Positions 26,143 through 35,444 are shown, numbered from the stretch's first letter. The stretch: DNA of 64,000 nt from Acidobacteriota bacterium (GCA_016185425.1 JACPNQ010000035.1:64001-128000); one strand, 5' to 3'. Notes: generated from the letters alone by a model not told the origin. Made by a program: numbers and translations.

Positions 26143-28376
26143 GCACCGTAAAAATCATGGAACGCCGCGCGTTCCTCAAATACACATTCGGCGCAGGCGC
26201 GCTGATTCTCGGCACACACGTCGAATCCTGGGCGTCCGGCGCCGACAAAGCCTCGTTCCATCCCAGCGTCTTCCTCGGCATCCAACCCAACGGCGATGTC
26301 ATCATCGTGGCCCATCGTTCGGAAATGGGCACCGGTTCCAAGTCCACTCTGCCCATGGTCGTCGCCGACGAACTCGATGCCGATTGGAAACGTGTCCGCG
26401 TCGAACAAGCCATCGGTGACGAAAAATACGGCTCGCAAAATACCGACGGCTCCTGCTCCATCCGTGACTTCGTCGCCATCATGAAGGTCGCCGGCGCCAC
26501 CGCGCGAACGATGCTTGAGCAGGCCGCCGCGCAGAAGTGGAATGTTCCAGCCGCCGAGTGCAAAGCGCAGCTCGGCCAGATCGTCCACACCAAATCCAAT
26601 AAGAAAGCAGGCTTTGGTGAGCTCGCCGCTGCTGCCGCCAAGCTCCCCGTTCCCGACAAATCGACCCTCAAGTTCAAGGCCGAATCGGAATACCGCTACA
26701 TCAACAAAAATGTTCCCGTTGTCGACCAGCAGGACATCTGCGAAGGTAAAGGCACCTTCGGCATGGACGCAAAGATGCCTGGCATGTTGGTCGCCTCCGT
26801 CGAGCACTCTCCCGTCTTCGGCGGCAAACTCGCCTCCTTCGACGCGGCCGAGACCAAGAAAGTCGCCGGCGTTCGCGACGTGCTCATCATCGACCCTTAC
26901 AAGCCGCCCCACAACTTCCAGGCACTCGGCGGTGTCGCCGTCCTGGCGGACCATACGTGGGCTGCCCTCCAGGGCCGCAAAAAGCTGAAGGTCGAATGGG
27001 ATCTCGGCCCCAACGCATCCTACGATAGCGACCGCTACCGCGAACAACTGCTCGCCGCCGCAAAGCAGCCCGGCAAGGTTGTCCGCAACGAGGGCGATGT
27101 CGACTCGGGCTTTGCCAGCGCCGCGAAAATCCACGAAGCATCGTACTCCACTCCGTTGCTCAGCCACGCACCGATGGAGACGCCCGCCGCCGTCGCCGAA
27201 TTCAAGGACGGCAAGGTTGTCTGCCACGCAGCTACGCAGAACCCGCAGGCCGTGCAGGAGACCGTCGCCGCGGCGGTTGGTATCGACAAGAAGGACGTCA
27301 CCTGCCACGTCACCCTGCTCGGCGGCGGCTTCGGCCGCAAGTCGAAGCCGGACTATGTCGCCGAAGCGGCCATTCTCTCCAAGAAGACCGGCAAGCCCGT
27401 CAAAGTGGTTTGGAGCCGCGAAGACGATATCCGCAACGACTTCTACCACTCCACCGCCGGCATGTACCTGAAGGCCGGTCTCGACGGAAACGGCAAACCT
27501 ACCTCGTGGCTCCACCGCAGCGTCTTCCCTTCCATCGGCACGACGTTCGATGACAAGGCCGAATACGCCATGGAGCTCGAAATGGGCATGGGCTGGAATG
27601 ACCTTCCTTACGACATTCCCAACCACCGCGCCGAAAACGGCCCCGCTAAGAATCACGTCCGTATCGGCTGGCTCCGCGCCGTGGCGAATGTCTATCACGC
27701 CTTTGCGCTCCACTCCTTCACCGACGAGCTCGCCCACCTCGCAGGCAAGGATCCAATCGACTACACGCTCGCGCTCCTCGGCCCAGGCCGCAAGATCGAG
27801 ATGAACCCGGTTGGCATGAAGTATTGGAATCACAATCAGAGCCAGAAGGATTTCCCCGTCGATACCGCGCGTCTCCGCAACGTCATCGAAACCGTGGCGC
27901 AGAAATCCGGTTGGGCCAACCGCAAGTCGGGTAGCGGCCGCGGCTGGGGTTTCGCCGCCCACCGCAGCTTCCTGACGTACGTGGCCGTCGTTACCGAGGT
28001 GAATGTCGACGATCGCGGCCGTGTCACGATCCCCAACATGCACATCGCCGTCGACGCGGGCCAGACCTACAACCGCGACCGGGTTCTCGCGCAGTTCGAA
28101 GGCGCGGCCGTGTTTGGCACGTCCATCGCCATGATGAGCGAGATCTCGGTGAAGGATGGCAAGGTACAGCAGTCGAACTTCCACAATTACCAAGTGGCGC
28201 GTCTGCCCGAAGCGCCGATGAACACGCACGTTCATCTCATCGACAGTAAGGAGCTCGCGGCAGGCGTCGGTGAACCCGGCGTCCCGCCCGTGCCGCCATC
28301 CATCGCCAACGCCATCTTCGCCGCCACCGGCAAACGCGTCCGCGATCTGCCGATCCGCAAAACGAAACTCGTCTAA
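26139..28376 (+). CDS. Molybdopterin-binding large subunit of an IorB-type aldehyde/isoquinoline hydroxylase
   Basis: A 745-residue molybdopterin-dependent subunit. The N-terminus [18 protein letters not shown] is a Tat-type signal, so the mature protein and its small subunit are likely periplasmic. The xanthine-dehydrogenase-family Mo-binding segments are intact: [64 protein letters not shown] and [20 protein letters not shown]. IorB-type enzymes hydroxylate N-heterocycles or oxidise aldehydes; substrate is not inferable. No separate FAD subunit is encoded nearby, as usual for IorAB. A hairpin terminator follows. Confidence 0.87.
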   Translation: MSTVKIMERRAFLKYTFGAGALILGTHVESWASGADKASFHPSVFLGIQPNGDVIIVAHRSEMGTGSKSTLPMVVADELDADWKRVRVEQAIGDEKYGSQNTDGSCSIRDFVAIMKVAGATARTMLEQAAAQKWNVPAAECKAQLGQIVHTKSNKKAGFGELAAAAAKLPVPDKSTLKFKAESEYRYINKNVPVVDQQDICEGKGTFGMDAKMPGMLVASVEHSPVFGGKLASFDAAETKKVAGVRDVLIIDPYKPPHNFQALGGVAVLADHTWAALQGRKKLKVEWDLGPNASYDSDRYREQLLAAAKQPGKVVRNEGDVDSGFASAAKIHEASYSTPLLSHAPMETPAAVAEFKDGKVVCHAATQNPQAVQETVAAAVGIDKKDVTCHVTLLGGGFGRKSKPDYVAEAAILSKKTGKPVKVVWSREDDIRNDFYHSTAGMYLKAGLDGNGKPTSWLHRSVFPSIGTTFDDKAEYAMELEMGMGWNDLPYDIPNHRAENGPAKNHVRIGWLRAVANVYHAFALHSFTDELAHLAGKDPIDYTLALLGPGRKIEMNPVGMKYWNHNQSQKDFPVDTARLRNVIETVAQKSGWANRKSGSGRGWGFAAHRSFLTYVAVVTEVNVDDRGRVTIPNMHIAVDAGQTYNRDRVLAQFEGAAVFGTSIAMMSEISVKDGKVQQSNFHNYQVARLPEAPMNTHVHLIDSKELAAGVGEPGVPPVPPSIANAIFAATGKRVRDLPIRKTKLV

Positions 28377-28378
28377 CC

Positions 28379-28411
28379 AAAAGGGGCGGGCCCTAATCCG
28401 GCTCGCCCTTA
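28379..28411. terminator. Candidate bidirectional hairpin terminator between convergent genes
   Basis: Right after the molybdenum hydroxylase stop, an AAGGGGCGGGCC arm pairs, with one bulge and one G-T pair, with a GGCTCGCCCTT arm across a short loop. It lies between the convergent asparaginase and hydroxylase genes and could end both transcripts. A-rich bases flank the left side, but the T-run is poor, so efficiency is uncertain. Confidence 0.5.
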
Positions 28412-29443
28412 ATACTCCCCAAACATCCGCCGAATCTCCGCCGGATCGCTCGTCTTCGTCAACGCTAGCATCAACAATATCCGCGCCTTCTGCGGATTCA
28501 AATTATCCGCCGGAATCATCCCTAAACTGTCGTGCGGCTCATTCGGCGGCACACGCCCATTCCCCACGCGGCTCGACCGCACCATCACTGGCCGCCGCTC
28601 CGCCTTCTGAATCGCCTTTTTCTCCACATTCGACAACAGCCCCGCCCCAGTCCCCGCAAACACAATGCCCTTTGGCCCGCTCGCAAGCAGCGCCTCCAAC
28701 ATCACTGCGCTCGGCTCCACGTACGAGTACACAATCTCCACCTGCGGCAACTCCTTCAAACCGCTCACATCGAACTCACTGTTCACCGTGTGCCGCTTCA
28801 CAGGCGCGCGGTAGTAGGACACGCGGTCCCCATCCACATATCCCAGTACCCCAAGCTCCGGCGAACGAAACGTCTGCACACGCAGCGTATTGGTCTTCGT
28901 CACGTCCCGCGCGGCGTTGATCTCGTCGTTCAACACCACCAGCACGCCCTTCCCACGTGACTCCGGAGCCAGCACCGTCCTCACCGCATTCAACAAATTC
29001 AACGGACCGTCCGCCGAAATCGCCGTCGACGGCCGCATCGACCCCACCAGCGCCACCGGCCTGTCATGTCGCACCGTCAGATTCAAGAAGTATGCTGTCT
29101 CCTCCATCGTGTTAGTGCCGTGCGTGATGACAACGCCCGCCGTTCGCGGCTCCGCGGTGAAAATCTTGTCAATCCGCTTCGCCAGCGTCAGCCAGATAGC
29201 GATCGTCAATTCGGCACTTCCGACATTCGCAATCTGCTCCACACGCACGTCCGCAATCTGCGCAATCTCCGGCACAGCCTTCACCAGCGCCTCGCCACGC
29301 AGCGCGCCCGCCTTGTAATTCGTCAAGCTCGTCGACGACGCCCCTTGCCCTGCAATCGTCCCACCCGTCGACAACACCCACACCACCGGCAGCTCTGCCC
29401 CGATCAGCGCGGTCCCCGCGGCCAACAGCAGTACGATATTCAT
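28409..29443 (-). CDS. Type II (periplasmic) L-asparaginase
   Basis: A 344-residue asparaginase. The signal peptide is MNIVLLLAAGTALIGAE. The first catalytic Thr is in VVWVLSTGGTIAGQGAS, the second motif in VVITHGTNTMEETAYFLNLTV, and GSMRPSTAISADGPLNLLNAV is also family-typical. Type II enzymes hydrolyse Asn, and often Gln, in the periplasm. It is divergent from the CHAT-TPR gene; the two start codons are about 20 bp apart and each start region overlaps the other's expected promoter. Confidence 0.88.
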   Translation of the reverse strand: MNIVLLLAAGTALIGAELPVVWVLSTGGTIAGQGASSTSLTNYKAGALRGEALVKAVPEIAQIADVRVEQIANVGSAELTIAIWLTLAKRIDKIFTAEPRTAGVVITHGTNTMEETAYFLNLTVRHDRPVALVGSMRPSTAISADGPLNLLNAVRTVLAPESRGKGVLVVLNDEINAARDVTKTNTLRVQTFRSPELGVLGYVDGDRVSYYRAPVKRHTVNSEFDVSGLKELPQVEIVYSYVEPSAVMLEALLASGPKGIVFAGTGAGLLSNVEKKAIQKAERRPVMVRSSRVGNGRVPPNEPHDSLGMIPADNLNPQKARILLMLALTKTSDPAEIRRMFGEY

Positions 29444-29462
29444 GTTCGGAATCGTACCGCAT

Positions 29463-32400
29463 ATGCTCCTCCTCCTCGCCGCCCAACTCCTTCAACCAGG
29501 CACGATCATCGACCGCGATATCAAAACCGGTGATTCTCACAAATACGAGCTCGCTCTCCAGCAAGGCCAATACCTCCACTGCACCGCCTTCCAACAAAAC
29601 ATCGATCTCGCCCTCCTTCTCGATAACCCAAAGAACGAAACCGTCACCGCACTGAACCGCCTCTGGTGGGAAGGCGCTGAAGATCTCCCCTGGCTCGCCG
29701 AATCCACCGGCACGTACACCATCAGCGTCGACGGCAAACAATCGAACGGCCCCGCCTCCTACAAACTGGCGTGCCAGGTCCGCCAACCCGCCGAGCTCGA
29801 CAAAACCCGCGCCCGCGCCTACCACTCCGCCTGGCGCGAAGGCCTTCATTGGAACGGCCGCCAGGACGCCGAATCCCGCAAAAAAGCCCTGGCCGCCTAC
29901 GAAACCGCCCTCCCTCTTTGGCGCCAGCTCAATGACGCAAGCTGGGAGGCCTGGACCCTCAGCCAGGCCGCGCTCATCTACGACGATATCGGCGACATCG
30001 CCAAGGCCATCGATTTTTGGTCCCAAGCAGTCACCCTCCGCCGCAAAATCCCTATCGAGCGCTACGGCCTCGCCATCTCGCTCAACAGCCTCGGCACCAC
30101 GCTCAACGACATCGGCGAAAACGAGCGCGCCCTCCCCCTCCTCGAAGAAGCCATAGAAATCCGTAAAGCCATCGGTGATCGACGCGGCGAGGGCATCGTG
30201 CGCGGCAATCTCGGCCTCGTCTATTTCCGCCTCAACGAATACGACAAGGCTCTCGAACTCTACCAGTCAGCCCTCGAAATCCGGCGCGCCGTCAAGGACC
30301 GCCTCGGTGAATCGACCAGTCTCATCACAACAGGCAACGTCTACCTCGCCAGAGGAGAAATCCAGCGCGCCCTCGACACGCACATCCAAGCGTTAAAGAT
30401 CCGCGAAGAGCTCAAGAACCTTAATGGCCAGGCCGATGCCCACGGCGCCATCGGCACCGTCTACCTCACGTCGGGCGACTATCTCCGCGCCGCCGGACAT
30501 TGGCAGCGCGCCGCCGCGCTCTACACCCAAACCGGCGCCAAACTCGCCATCGCTTCCGCCAATCACAATCTCGGCCGCATCGCTCTGGCAAACGGCGATA
30601 ACACCCGCGCCAAATCCCTATTCGAGGACGCGCTCACCGTTCGACGCGCCGGAGGCAACCGTCTCGGCGCATCTGCCACGCTCGCCGCGCTCTGCGAGAC
30701 CGCGCTCGCGAGGAGCGATGTTCCCAACGCAATCGGACACGCTCGCGAGGGCCTTGCTATCGCCCGTGAGATCAAGTCCCGCGCCGGCATCGGGTCGAAT
30801 CTCCAGTGTTTGGCCCAGGCCGAGCTTCGCGCCAGCAATACCGGTACCGCTCGTCAACTCCTGAACGAAGCGCTCGACACCTTCCGTACCATCGGCGCCC
30901 CTGACGAACAATCCCGCGTACTCGCCCTCCTCGCCGCATCCACGAACAACCTCGCGGACGCCCTAACACTCATCGAACAGTCCGCTAAGATCGCCGGCGC
31001 GATGCGCGGCGCCGTTGCGAGCTCCAACCTCCGCGCCGCATTCCGCGCCGCTCGCGCCGATCGCATTGATCTTCACACGGAAATCCTCATGCGCCTTCAC
31101 GCGCAATACCCGAAGCAGGACTATGCGGCCCGCGCATTCAATCTCACTGAGCGTTGGCGTGCCCGCAGCCTCGTCGAAATGATGGGCGAAGCCCGCGCCG
31201 AGCTCCGTCAGGACCTCACGCCCGAGCAAAGCGATCGCGAAGAGAAACTCATTGGAGCTATCGCCAGCGCGCAACGCGTCCTCTTTCGTCCCAACCTCCC
31301 CGAAGCCCGCCGCAAGCAAATCGAGCAGCAACTCACCGCCGCCGAACACGAATTCGAACTCTTTCAAATCGAGCTGCGCCGTGCCGGCAACCGCTACGCC
31401 GCGGGTCAATACACTCCCGCCAGTGACGTCCGGACCATTCAGGAACAGCTCTCCGCAAACACCGCCCTAATCGAATTCGCAGTCGCCGAAAAACAGTCCT
31501 ACGCCTGGGTTGTAACACCGGCCGGCATCAAAAGCGCCGAGTTGCCTGGCCGTGCCGCCATCGAGTCCCGAATCGACGCGTTCCGCAAGCTCGCCGCCCG
31601 TCCCGGCAACACCCTCACCGCCTCTGCCGCATTAACGCGCATCGACGCCGAGGCTTCCGCGATCTACCGCGACCTCCTGGCCCCGCTCGAACCCGCGCTC
31701 AAATCGGTTACACAACTCACCATTGTCCCCGATGGCATCCTCGCCTATCTCCCCTTCGAAGCTCTTCCCACGCCGAAGGGCCGCCTTGTCGAACGCTTTC
31801 GCGTCGCCTATGCCCCCTCCGCCTCTGCCCTCAACGCGCTCAAACAACGGAACCGCAAGCCGCCGCCCCGGTCGCTCCTCGCCTTTGCCGACCCCGCTTA
31901 CGGCAATCCTCCAGCCCTCGTCGCCGAACGCGGTTTCGACTTCACCCGCCTCCCGCAAACCCGCGCCGAAGTCGCGGCCATTCGCACTCTCTTCCCGGTG
32001 AGTAAAGTTTTCGTAGGCGCAGAGGCCGATGAACATGCCCTCAAGTCCGCGGATCTCGAAAACTTCCAATACCTCCACATCGCCGCCCACGGCTACTTCG
32101 ATGAGCAACATCCCGCCCGCTCCGGCGTCGTCCTCACTCCCGGCCAGGATGACGACGGTGTTCTGCAAGCCCACGAAGTCATGCGCCTGCGCCTGAATGC
32201 AGATCTCGTCACGCTCTCCGCCTGCCAGACTGGCCTCGGCAAACTCCTCGCCGGCGAAGGCGTGCTCAGCCTCTCCCGCGCGTTCTTTTACGCCGGAGCG
32301 CAGAGTACCGTCGTAAGTCTCTGGAACGTCAACGACGCCGCCACGGCCCAGCTCATGAAGTCGTTCTACACGAATCTCACCCGCGGCCTCCCGCGCGACG

Positions 32401-32498
32401 AGGCCCTCCGCCAAGCCAAACTCGCTATGCTCAAGTCCACCGCTTGGCGCCACCCGTATTTCTGGGCGCCATTCATTTTCACTGGCAATCCCTATTGA
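29463..32498 (+). CDS. CHAT-domain (caspase-like) protein with TPR repeats, exported
   Basis: A 1011-residue protein. A short hydrophobic N-terminus (MLLLLAAQLLQPG) looks like a signal peptide. A ~100-residue beta domain follows (SLQQGQYLHCTAF), then about 12 tetratricopeptide repeats (~residues 130-560; ALETY-like and LGTTLNDIGENERALPLLEEAI units), a helical region, and a CHAT domain of the caspase-like fold. The probable catalytic dyad is His876 in LHIAAHGYFDEQHP and Cys921 in VTLSACQTGLGKLLAGEGVLSL. CHAT proteins can be proteases in defence or cell-death systems; no partner effector is adjacent. ATG 29463 is chosen over 29442 because it begins the signal peptide. Confidence 0.85.
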   Translation: MLLLLAAQLLQPGTIIDRDIKTGDSHKYELALQQGQYLHCTAFQQNIDLALLLDNPKNETVTALNRLWWEGAEDLPWLAESTGTYTISVDGKQSNGPASYKLACQVRQPAELDKTRARAYHSAWREGLHWNGRQDAESRKKALAAYETALPLWRQLNDASWEAWTLSQAALIYDDIGDIAKAIDFWSQAVTLRRKIPIERYGLAISLNSLGTTLNDIGENERALPLLEEAIEIRKAIGDRRGEGIVRGNLGLVYFRLNEYDKALELYQSALEIRRAVKDRLGESTSLITTGNVYLARGEIQRALDTHIQALKIREELKNLNGQADAHGAIGTVYLTSGDYLRAAGHWQRAAALYTQTGAKLAIASANHNLGRIALANGDNTRAKSLFEDALTVRRAGGNRLGASATLAALCETALARSDVPNAIGHAREGLAIAREIKSRAGIGSNLQCLAQAELRASNTGTARQLLNEALDTFRTIGAPDEQSRVLALLAASTNNLADALTLIEQSAKIAGAMRGAVASSNLRAAFRAARADRIDLHTEILMRLHAQYPKQDYAARAFNLTERWRARSLVEMMGEARAELRQDLTPEQSDREEKLIGAIASAQRVLFRPNLPEARRKQIEQQLTAAEHEFELFQIELRRAGNRYAAGQYTPASDVRTIQEQLSANTALIEFAVAEKQSYAWVVTPAGIKSAELPGRAAIESRIDAFRKLAARPGNTLTASAALTRIDAEASAIYRDLLAPLEPALKSVTQLTIVPDGILAYLPFEALPTPKGRLVERFRVAYAPSASALNALKQRNRKPPPRSLLAFADPAYGNPPALVAERGFDFTRLPQTRAEVAAIRTLFPVSKVFVGAEADEHALKSADLENFQYLHIAAHGYFDEQHPARSGVVLTPGQDDDGVLQAHEVMRLRLNADLVTLSACQTGLGKLLAGEGVLSLSRAFFYAGAQSTVVSLWNVNDAATAQLMKSFYTNLTRGLPRDEALRQAKLAMLKSTAWRHPYFWAPFIFTGNPY

Positions 32499-32515
32499 CA
32501 ACAAAAGTTGTCAAT
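32494..32515. promoter_or_regulatory. Candidate ArsR-type operator: perfect 9-bp inverted repeat with AAAA loop
   Basis: ATTGACAAC-AAAA-GTTGTCAAT is a perfect palindrome 14 bp upstream of the ArsR-like gene, overlapping the stop codon of the CHAT gene. Its position and 22-bp size fit an autoregulatory operator, and TTGACA on the plus strand can double as a -35 element. A hairpin acting on mRNA is less likely, as no T-run follows. Confidence 0.55.
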
Positions 32516-32529
32516 GCTTCAATCGAACC

Positions 32530-33093
32530 ATGCAATCCCTGGAGGTCATCGACAATCCGGCCGCCGCGATCATCGCCCTTGACCCCATCCGTTCCTGCCT
32601 CCTCGGTCGCTCTCGCCGTTCACCTCGAAACGCCGCGTCAAAACTCAATTACCACCTCAAAGCCCTCGAGCACCAACAGCCTATCCAGGTGGCCGAAACT
32701 CGCAAATGGAGCGGCCTCACCGGACAGAAATTTGTCGCCAGTGCCGGGAGCTACCTCATCTCCCCAACCGTCCTGGGCGGGCTCGCGCCGGATCGAGCCA
32801 AAACCGCCGGTCGCCTCTCCGCCGGCTATCTCATCGCCCTCGCCGTCCGCATCGTCCGCGAGGTTCGCCAACTCCTCGGCCACGCCAGGCAAACCGGCAA
32901 ACGTCTCCCCACACTGTCCATCGATACCGGCATCGCCTTCCAATCCCCTGAAGACCGCGCCAACTTTACCCGCGACCTCACGCAAGCTGTCGTCGGCCTC
33001 GCCGCGCATTACCACCGGCCATCCGCGGCTGGGGCGCGTCCTCACCGCTTTGTCGTCATCGCCTATCCACGACCACACGAGGAACAAAAATGA
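32530..33093 (+). CDS. Degenerate ArsR-family transcriptional regulator
   Basis: A 187-residue frame with ArsR-type flanks: DNPAAAIIALDPIRSCLL at the N-terminus and SKLNYHLKALEHQQ, the recognition-helix part of an ArsR winged-helix domain that usually regulates an SRPBCC/AHSA1 partner. Between them, where a helix-turn-helix of ~22 residues is expected, the frame has 12 unlike residues (GRSRRSPRNAAS). The missing segment is found in the +1 frame as ASSVALAVHLETPRQ at 32598-32640. A one-base loss in the A-run before KLNYHL would restore the frame. The body downstream is family-like. Overlaps the SRPBCC gene (ATGA). DNA binding is probably impaired unless this is a sequencing error. Confidence 0.65.
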   Translation: MQSLEVIDNPAAAIIALDPIRSCLLGRSRRSPRNAASKLNYHLKALEHQQPIQVAETRKWSGLTGQKFVASAGSYLISPTVLGGLAPDRAKTAGRLSAGYLIALAVRIVREVRQLLGHARQTGKRLPTLSIDTGIAFQSPEDRANFTRDLTQAVVGLAAHYHRPSAAGARPHRFVVIAYPRPHEEQK

Positions 33094-33800
33094 GCGTAAA
33101 GAAAGATCTTTCGGGCCGCCGCTACGTCGAAGCCCAAGCCGAAATCCCCGGCATGCCCGAGCAGGTGTGGGACGCCATCGCCACCGGCCCCGGCGTCTCA
33201 TCGTGGTTCGTACCCACAGAAAAGAATGAGGATGGCACCGTGGTCTCCCACTTCGGCCCCGGCATGGACGCCGTCGCCCGCGAGACGGCATGGGATCCGC
33301 CCCGGCGTTTCGCGGCCGAAGGCGAAGGCTTCGGCCCGGGCTGCCCCCCGCTTGCCACCGAATGGATCGTCGAAGCCAAGGACGGGGAGCACTGCATCGT
33401 CCGCGTCGTCCACAGTCTCTTTACCGATAAAGACGATTGGGACAACCAGCTCGAACAGATCGAATCCGGCTGGCCTGACTACTTCCGTATTCTGTATCTC
33501 TACCGCCAACACTTCTCCGGCCAGTATGCGCAACTCCATCAATTCCTCGAAATCACTCCAAAGCCGGCTGCCGAATTCTGGGACAAGCTCGCTCTGCCCA
33601 TTCCCGCCACGGTCCAACAGGGTTCTTCATCGGGCCACCCCAATCAGCAAATCTTCCTGACAAACGATCCTCCCGGCCTCGCCCACCTCTTCGCCATGAA
33701 ATGCGGTCCGCAAACCATGGTATCCCTCCGCCTCTATCAATTCGGCGGCGAACCTATCGACGAAACGGAGTGGCGGCAATGGCTACACACCCGAGTCTGA
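33090..33800 (+). CDS. SRPBCC/AHSA1-domain protein
   Basis: A 236-residue protein of the START/Bet v1-like SRPBCC fold. Typical features are RYVEAQAEIPGMPEQVWDAIATGPGVSSWFVPTE near the N-terminus, where ligand-pocket residues line the helix-strand junction, and WDPPRRFAAEGEGFGPG, REVVHSLFTD-like strands and the long C-terminal helix. Such proteins are commonly paired with an ArsR-like regulator, as here (4-bp overlap), and may bind a small hydrophobic ligand or activate a target. The last ~60 residues form an extra C-terminal extension. Ligand unknown. Confidence 0.8.
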   Translation: MSVKKDLSGRRYVEAQAEIPGMPEQVWDAIATGPGVSSWFVPTEKNEDGTVVSHFGPGMDAVARETAWDPPRRFAAEGEGFGPGCPPLATEWIVEAKDGEHCIVRVVHSLFTDKDDWDNQLEQIESGWPDYFRILYLYRQHFSGQYAQLHQFLEITPKPAAEFWDKLALPIPATVQQGSSSGHPNQQIFLTNDPPGLAHLFAMKCGPQTMVSLRLYQFGGEPIDETEWRQWLHTRV

Positions 33801-34327
33801 CGAAGCTCCATTCGAACGACAAGAACCTGCAGAATGAAGCCTTCCAGGATCTGATGACGCAAACCACGGAACCAATTGGTTGGGCCTACGACATCTGGGA
33901 CGACATCGTCAAAACCCTGACGGACAAAGACAATCGCCGCCGCTCCATTGCCGCCCAGGTCTTATCCAACCTCGCCAAAAGCGACCCCGAGAACCGGATG
34001 AAGAAGGATTTCCCCAAGCTCCTGAACGTCACGCGCGACGACCGCTTCGTCACCGCCCGTCATTGCCTGGAATCGCTCTGGAAAGTCGCCATCGTCAACC
34101 CTGAAAACCGCAAGATGGTCGTTGGCGGACTAACTCGCCGCTTCAACGAGTGCGAATCAGACAAGAATTGCACACTCATCCGCTACGACATTACGGTAGT
34201 CCTGCGCAAAATCGCCGACGCCACCAACGACCCCTCGATCCGCCTCCTCTCCGAAAAACTGATCGCTACGGAAGCGGACGCCAAGTATGCCAGGAAGTAC
34301 ACGGCTGTCTGGAAAGCAAAAGGTTAA
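33779..34327 (+). CDS. HEAT-repeat-like helical protein
   Basis: A 182-residue all-alpha protein overlapping the SRPBCC gene by 22 bp. It contains repeated helix pairs in HEAT style (DIVKTLTDKDNRRRSIAAQVLSNLAKSDP, FPKLLNVTRDDRFVTARHCLESLWKVAI), implying a scaffold for protein binding. No enzyme motif is seen. It probably follows the SRPBCC protein in one transcript; the longer frame starting at 33701 is shadow. Confidence 0.65.
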   Translation: MATHPSLTKLHSNDKNLQNEAFQDLMTQTTEPIGWAYDIWDDIVKTLTDKDNRRRSIAAQVLSNLAKSDPENRMKKDFPKLLNVTRDDRFVTARHCLESLWKVAIVNPENRKMVVGGLTRRFNECESDKNCTLIRYDITVVLRKIADATNDPSIRLLSEKLIATEADAKYARKYTAVWKAKG

Positions 34328-34770
34328 ACGGCGCCCAGCGGCACCCGCGCCGCCCGCACCATGTCCTCATCCGGACGATAATTCCGCGTCACCACCTGCG
34401 GACATCGTAAACACGCCGCCCGCCCCTCCTGCAAGTACCAACGGCACTCCGCTCGGATCAGGCAAGCAGGCAGCGCCTCCACCACCGCCGGAAGAATCTG
34501 CACAATCCGCGTGGCTAGATTGCAATTCTTCCCATCGTAGTGGCAACACTTCGACTCCTCACACCGCGCCGCAAAGCGCATCACATCCGCCGGGTGCCGG
34601 GCCCCATCGGCCAGTGCCAGTACCTCCTCCGAAGCTGCCACCGGCTCATTCAAATACGCCACCATCGGCGCATCCGCCGTTCCCCCGATCACGCCGAGCA
34701 CCCGCGCATCCCGCATCTCCGGCTGCGCGCTCGGACACATCTGTCCGCGAATCTGCACCAACTTATCCAT
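34324..34770 (-). CDS. Cysteine-rich protein, unknown function
   Basis: A 148-residue soluble protein with nine Cys at 12, 70, 75, 76, 83, 103, 109, 120 and 123, in the groups CEESKCCHYDGKNC, CLIRAEC and CLRC. The spacing suggests an iron-sulfur cluster or structural zinc. I do not recognise the family. The ATG has a GAGGGGG ribosome-binding site. It is convergent with the HEAT-like gene (4-bp overlap) and 60 bp downstream of another minus-strand unknown gene, with which it may form an operon. Confidence 0.6.
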   Translation of the reverse strand: MDKLVQIRGQMCPSAQPEMRDARVLGVIGGTADAPMVAYLNEPVAASEEVLALADGARHPADVMRFAARCEESKCCHYDGKNCNLATRIVQILPAVVEALPACLIRAECRWYLQEGRAACLRCPQVVTRNYRPDEDMVRAARVPLGAV

Positions 34771-34830
34771 GACGCCCCCTCGAAATAATCCGCGCGCGCC
34801 GCTATGCGCAACGCGCGCGGAGCGATGAGT

Positions 34831-35151
34831 TTAGAACTCGATCATCGGCGGCTCACTCGGGAAGAACCCGGCCAGAATCCCGCCTTTGGTTACCAGCAAC
34901 CCGGGCTCGGAAATCTTCATACCCTTCAGTGCATCATTCCCGCGAGCCGCCGCGCTGACGCCCTTAGCCACGGCTGTCGCCGCATCCAGAGCCTGCTTCA
35001 ACTCCAACTGCTCCCGCAAAATGATCCCGATAATCTCAGGCCGGATCACCAGTTTTGGTCCGGCCACCAGCTCTTTCGGCATAGTCTTAAGCGCTGCGGC
35101 CACCGCCGCGCTCAAGTCCTTTGCCCCAACGCTTGGTGCTTTAAATGGCAT
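34831..35151 (-). CDS. Small Ala-rich protein, unknown function
   Basis: A 106-residue protein with no membrane helix and no recognised motif. An N-terminal Ala/Val-rich amphipathic segment (LSAAVAAALKTMPKEL) precedes IRPEIIGIILREQLELKQALDAATAVAKG and a Gly-rich tail (GLLVTKGGILAGFF). A strong AGAGGAACT ribosome-binding site lies before ATG 35151. It shares strand with the Cys-rich gene at 34324. Confidence 0.55.
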   Translation of the reverse strand: MPFKAPSVGAKDLSAAVAAALKTMPKELVAGPKLVIRPEIIGIILREQLELKQALDAATAVAKGVSAAARGNDALKGMKISEPGLLVTKGGILAGFFPSEPPMIEF

Positions 35152-35228
35152 AGTTCCTCTTCCGTCCGGAGCGGCGTATAGAATTCGCCCCGGCTATCGA
35201 GAGTAGTGCCCGCTCCCCGCCTGCCGTT

Positions 35229-35408
35229 TCAAATCCCCAGCACTCGAACCGCCGAAGGTTCTTCTTCCTCAAACTCCACATCATCCGCCGCCAGCCACCT
35301 CGGATCTTCTAACGCAATCACCTCAAATTCCGCCGCCTTCGTAACCACCGGCCAGCGGCTACACCAATCCAAACTCGCTCTACCTCGCCCCTTCCTGGCA
35401 AAGCCTCT
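35229..35408 (-). pseudogene. Possible 3' remnant of an unidentified gene
   Basis: On the minus strand the frame is open from 35408 to a TGA at 35229-35231 with coding-like codon use and an acidic, ordered tail (VVTKAAEFEVIALEDP, LAADDVEFEEEEPSAVR). There is no ATG, only internal TTG/CTG codons, and an in-frame stop just upstream, so it is either a short gene with an unusual start or the 3' end of a deleted gene. No homology is recognised. The region opposite holds only a Ser-rich shadow frame. Confidence is low. Confidence 0.3.
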
Positions 35409-35444
35409 TCAGCCGCCCCAGAGCGTATGATAGAAGGTAAGCGT

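Noticed and set aside
26091-28235. A 714-codon minus-strand frame opposite the molybdenum hydroxylase
   Set aside because: Sequence is repetitive, Asp/Val/Gly-rich and typical of an antisense shadow of a high-GC gene; no domain is recognised.
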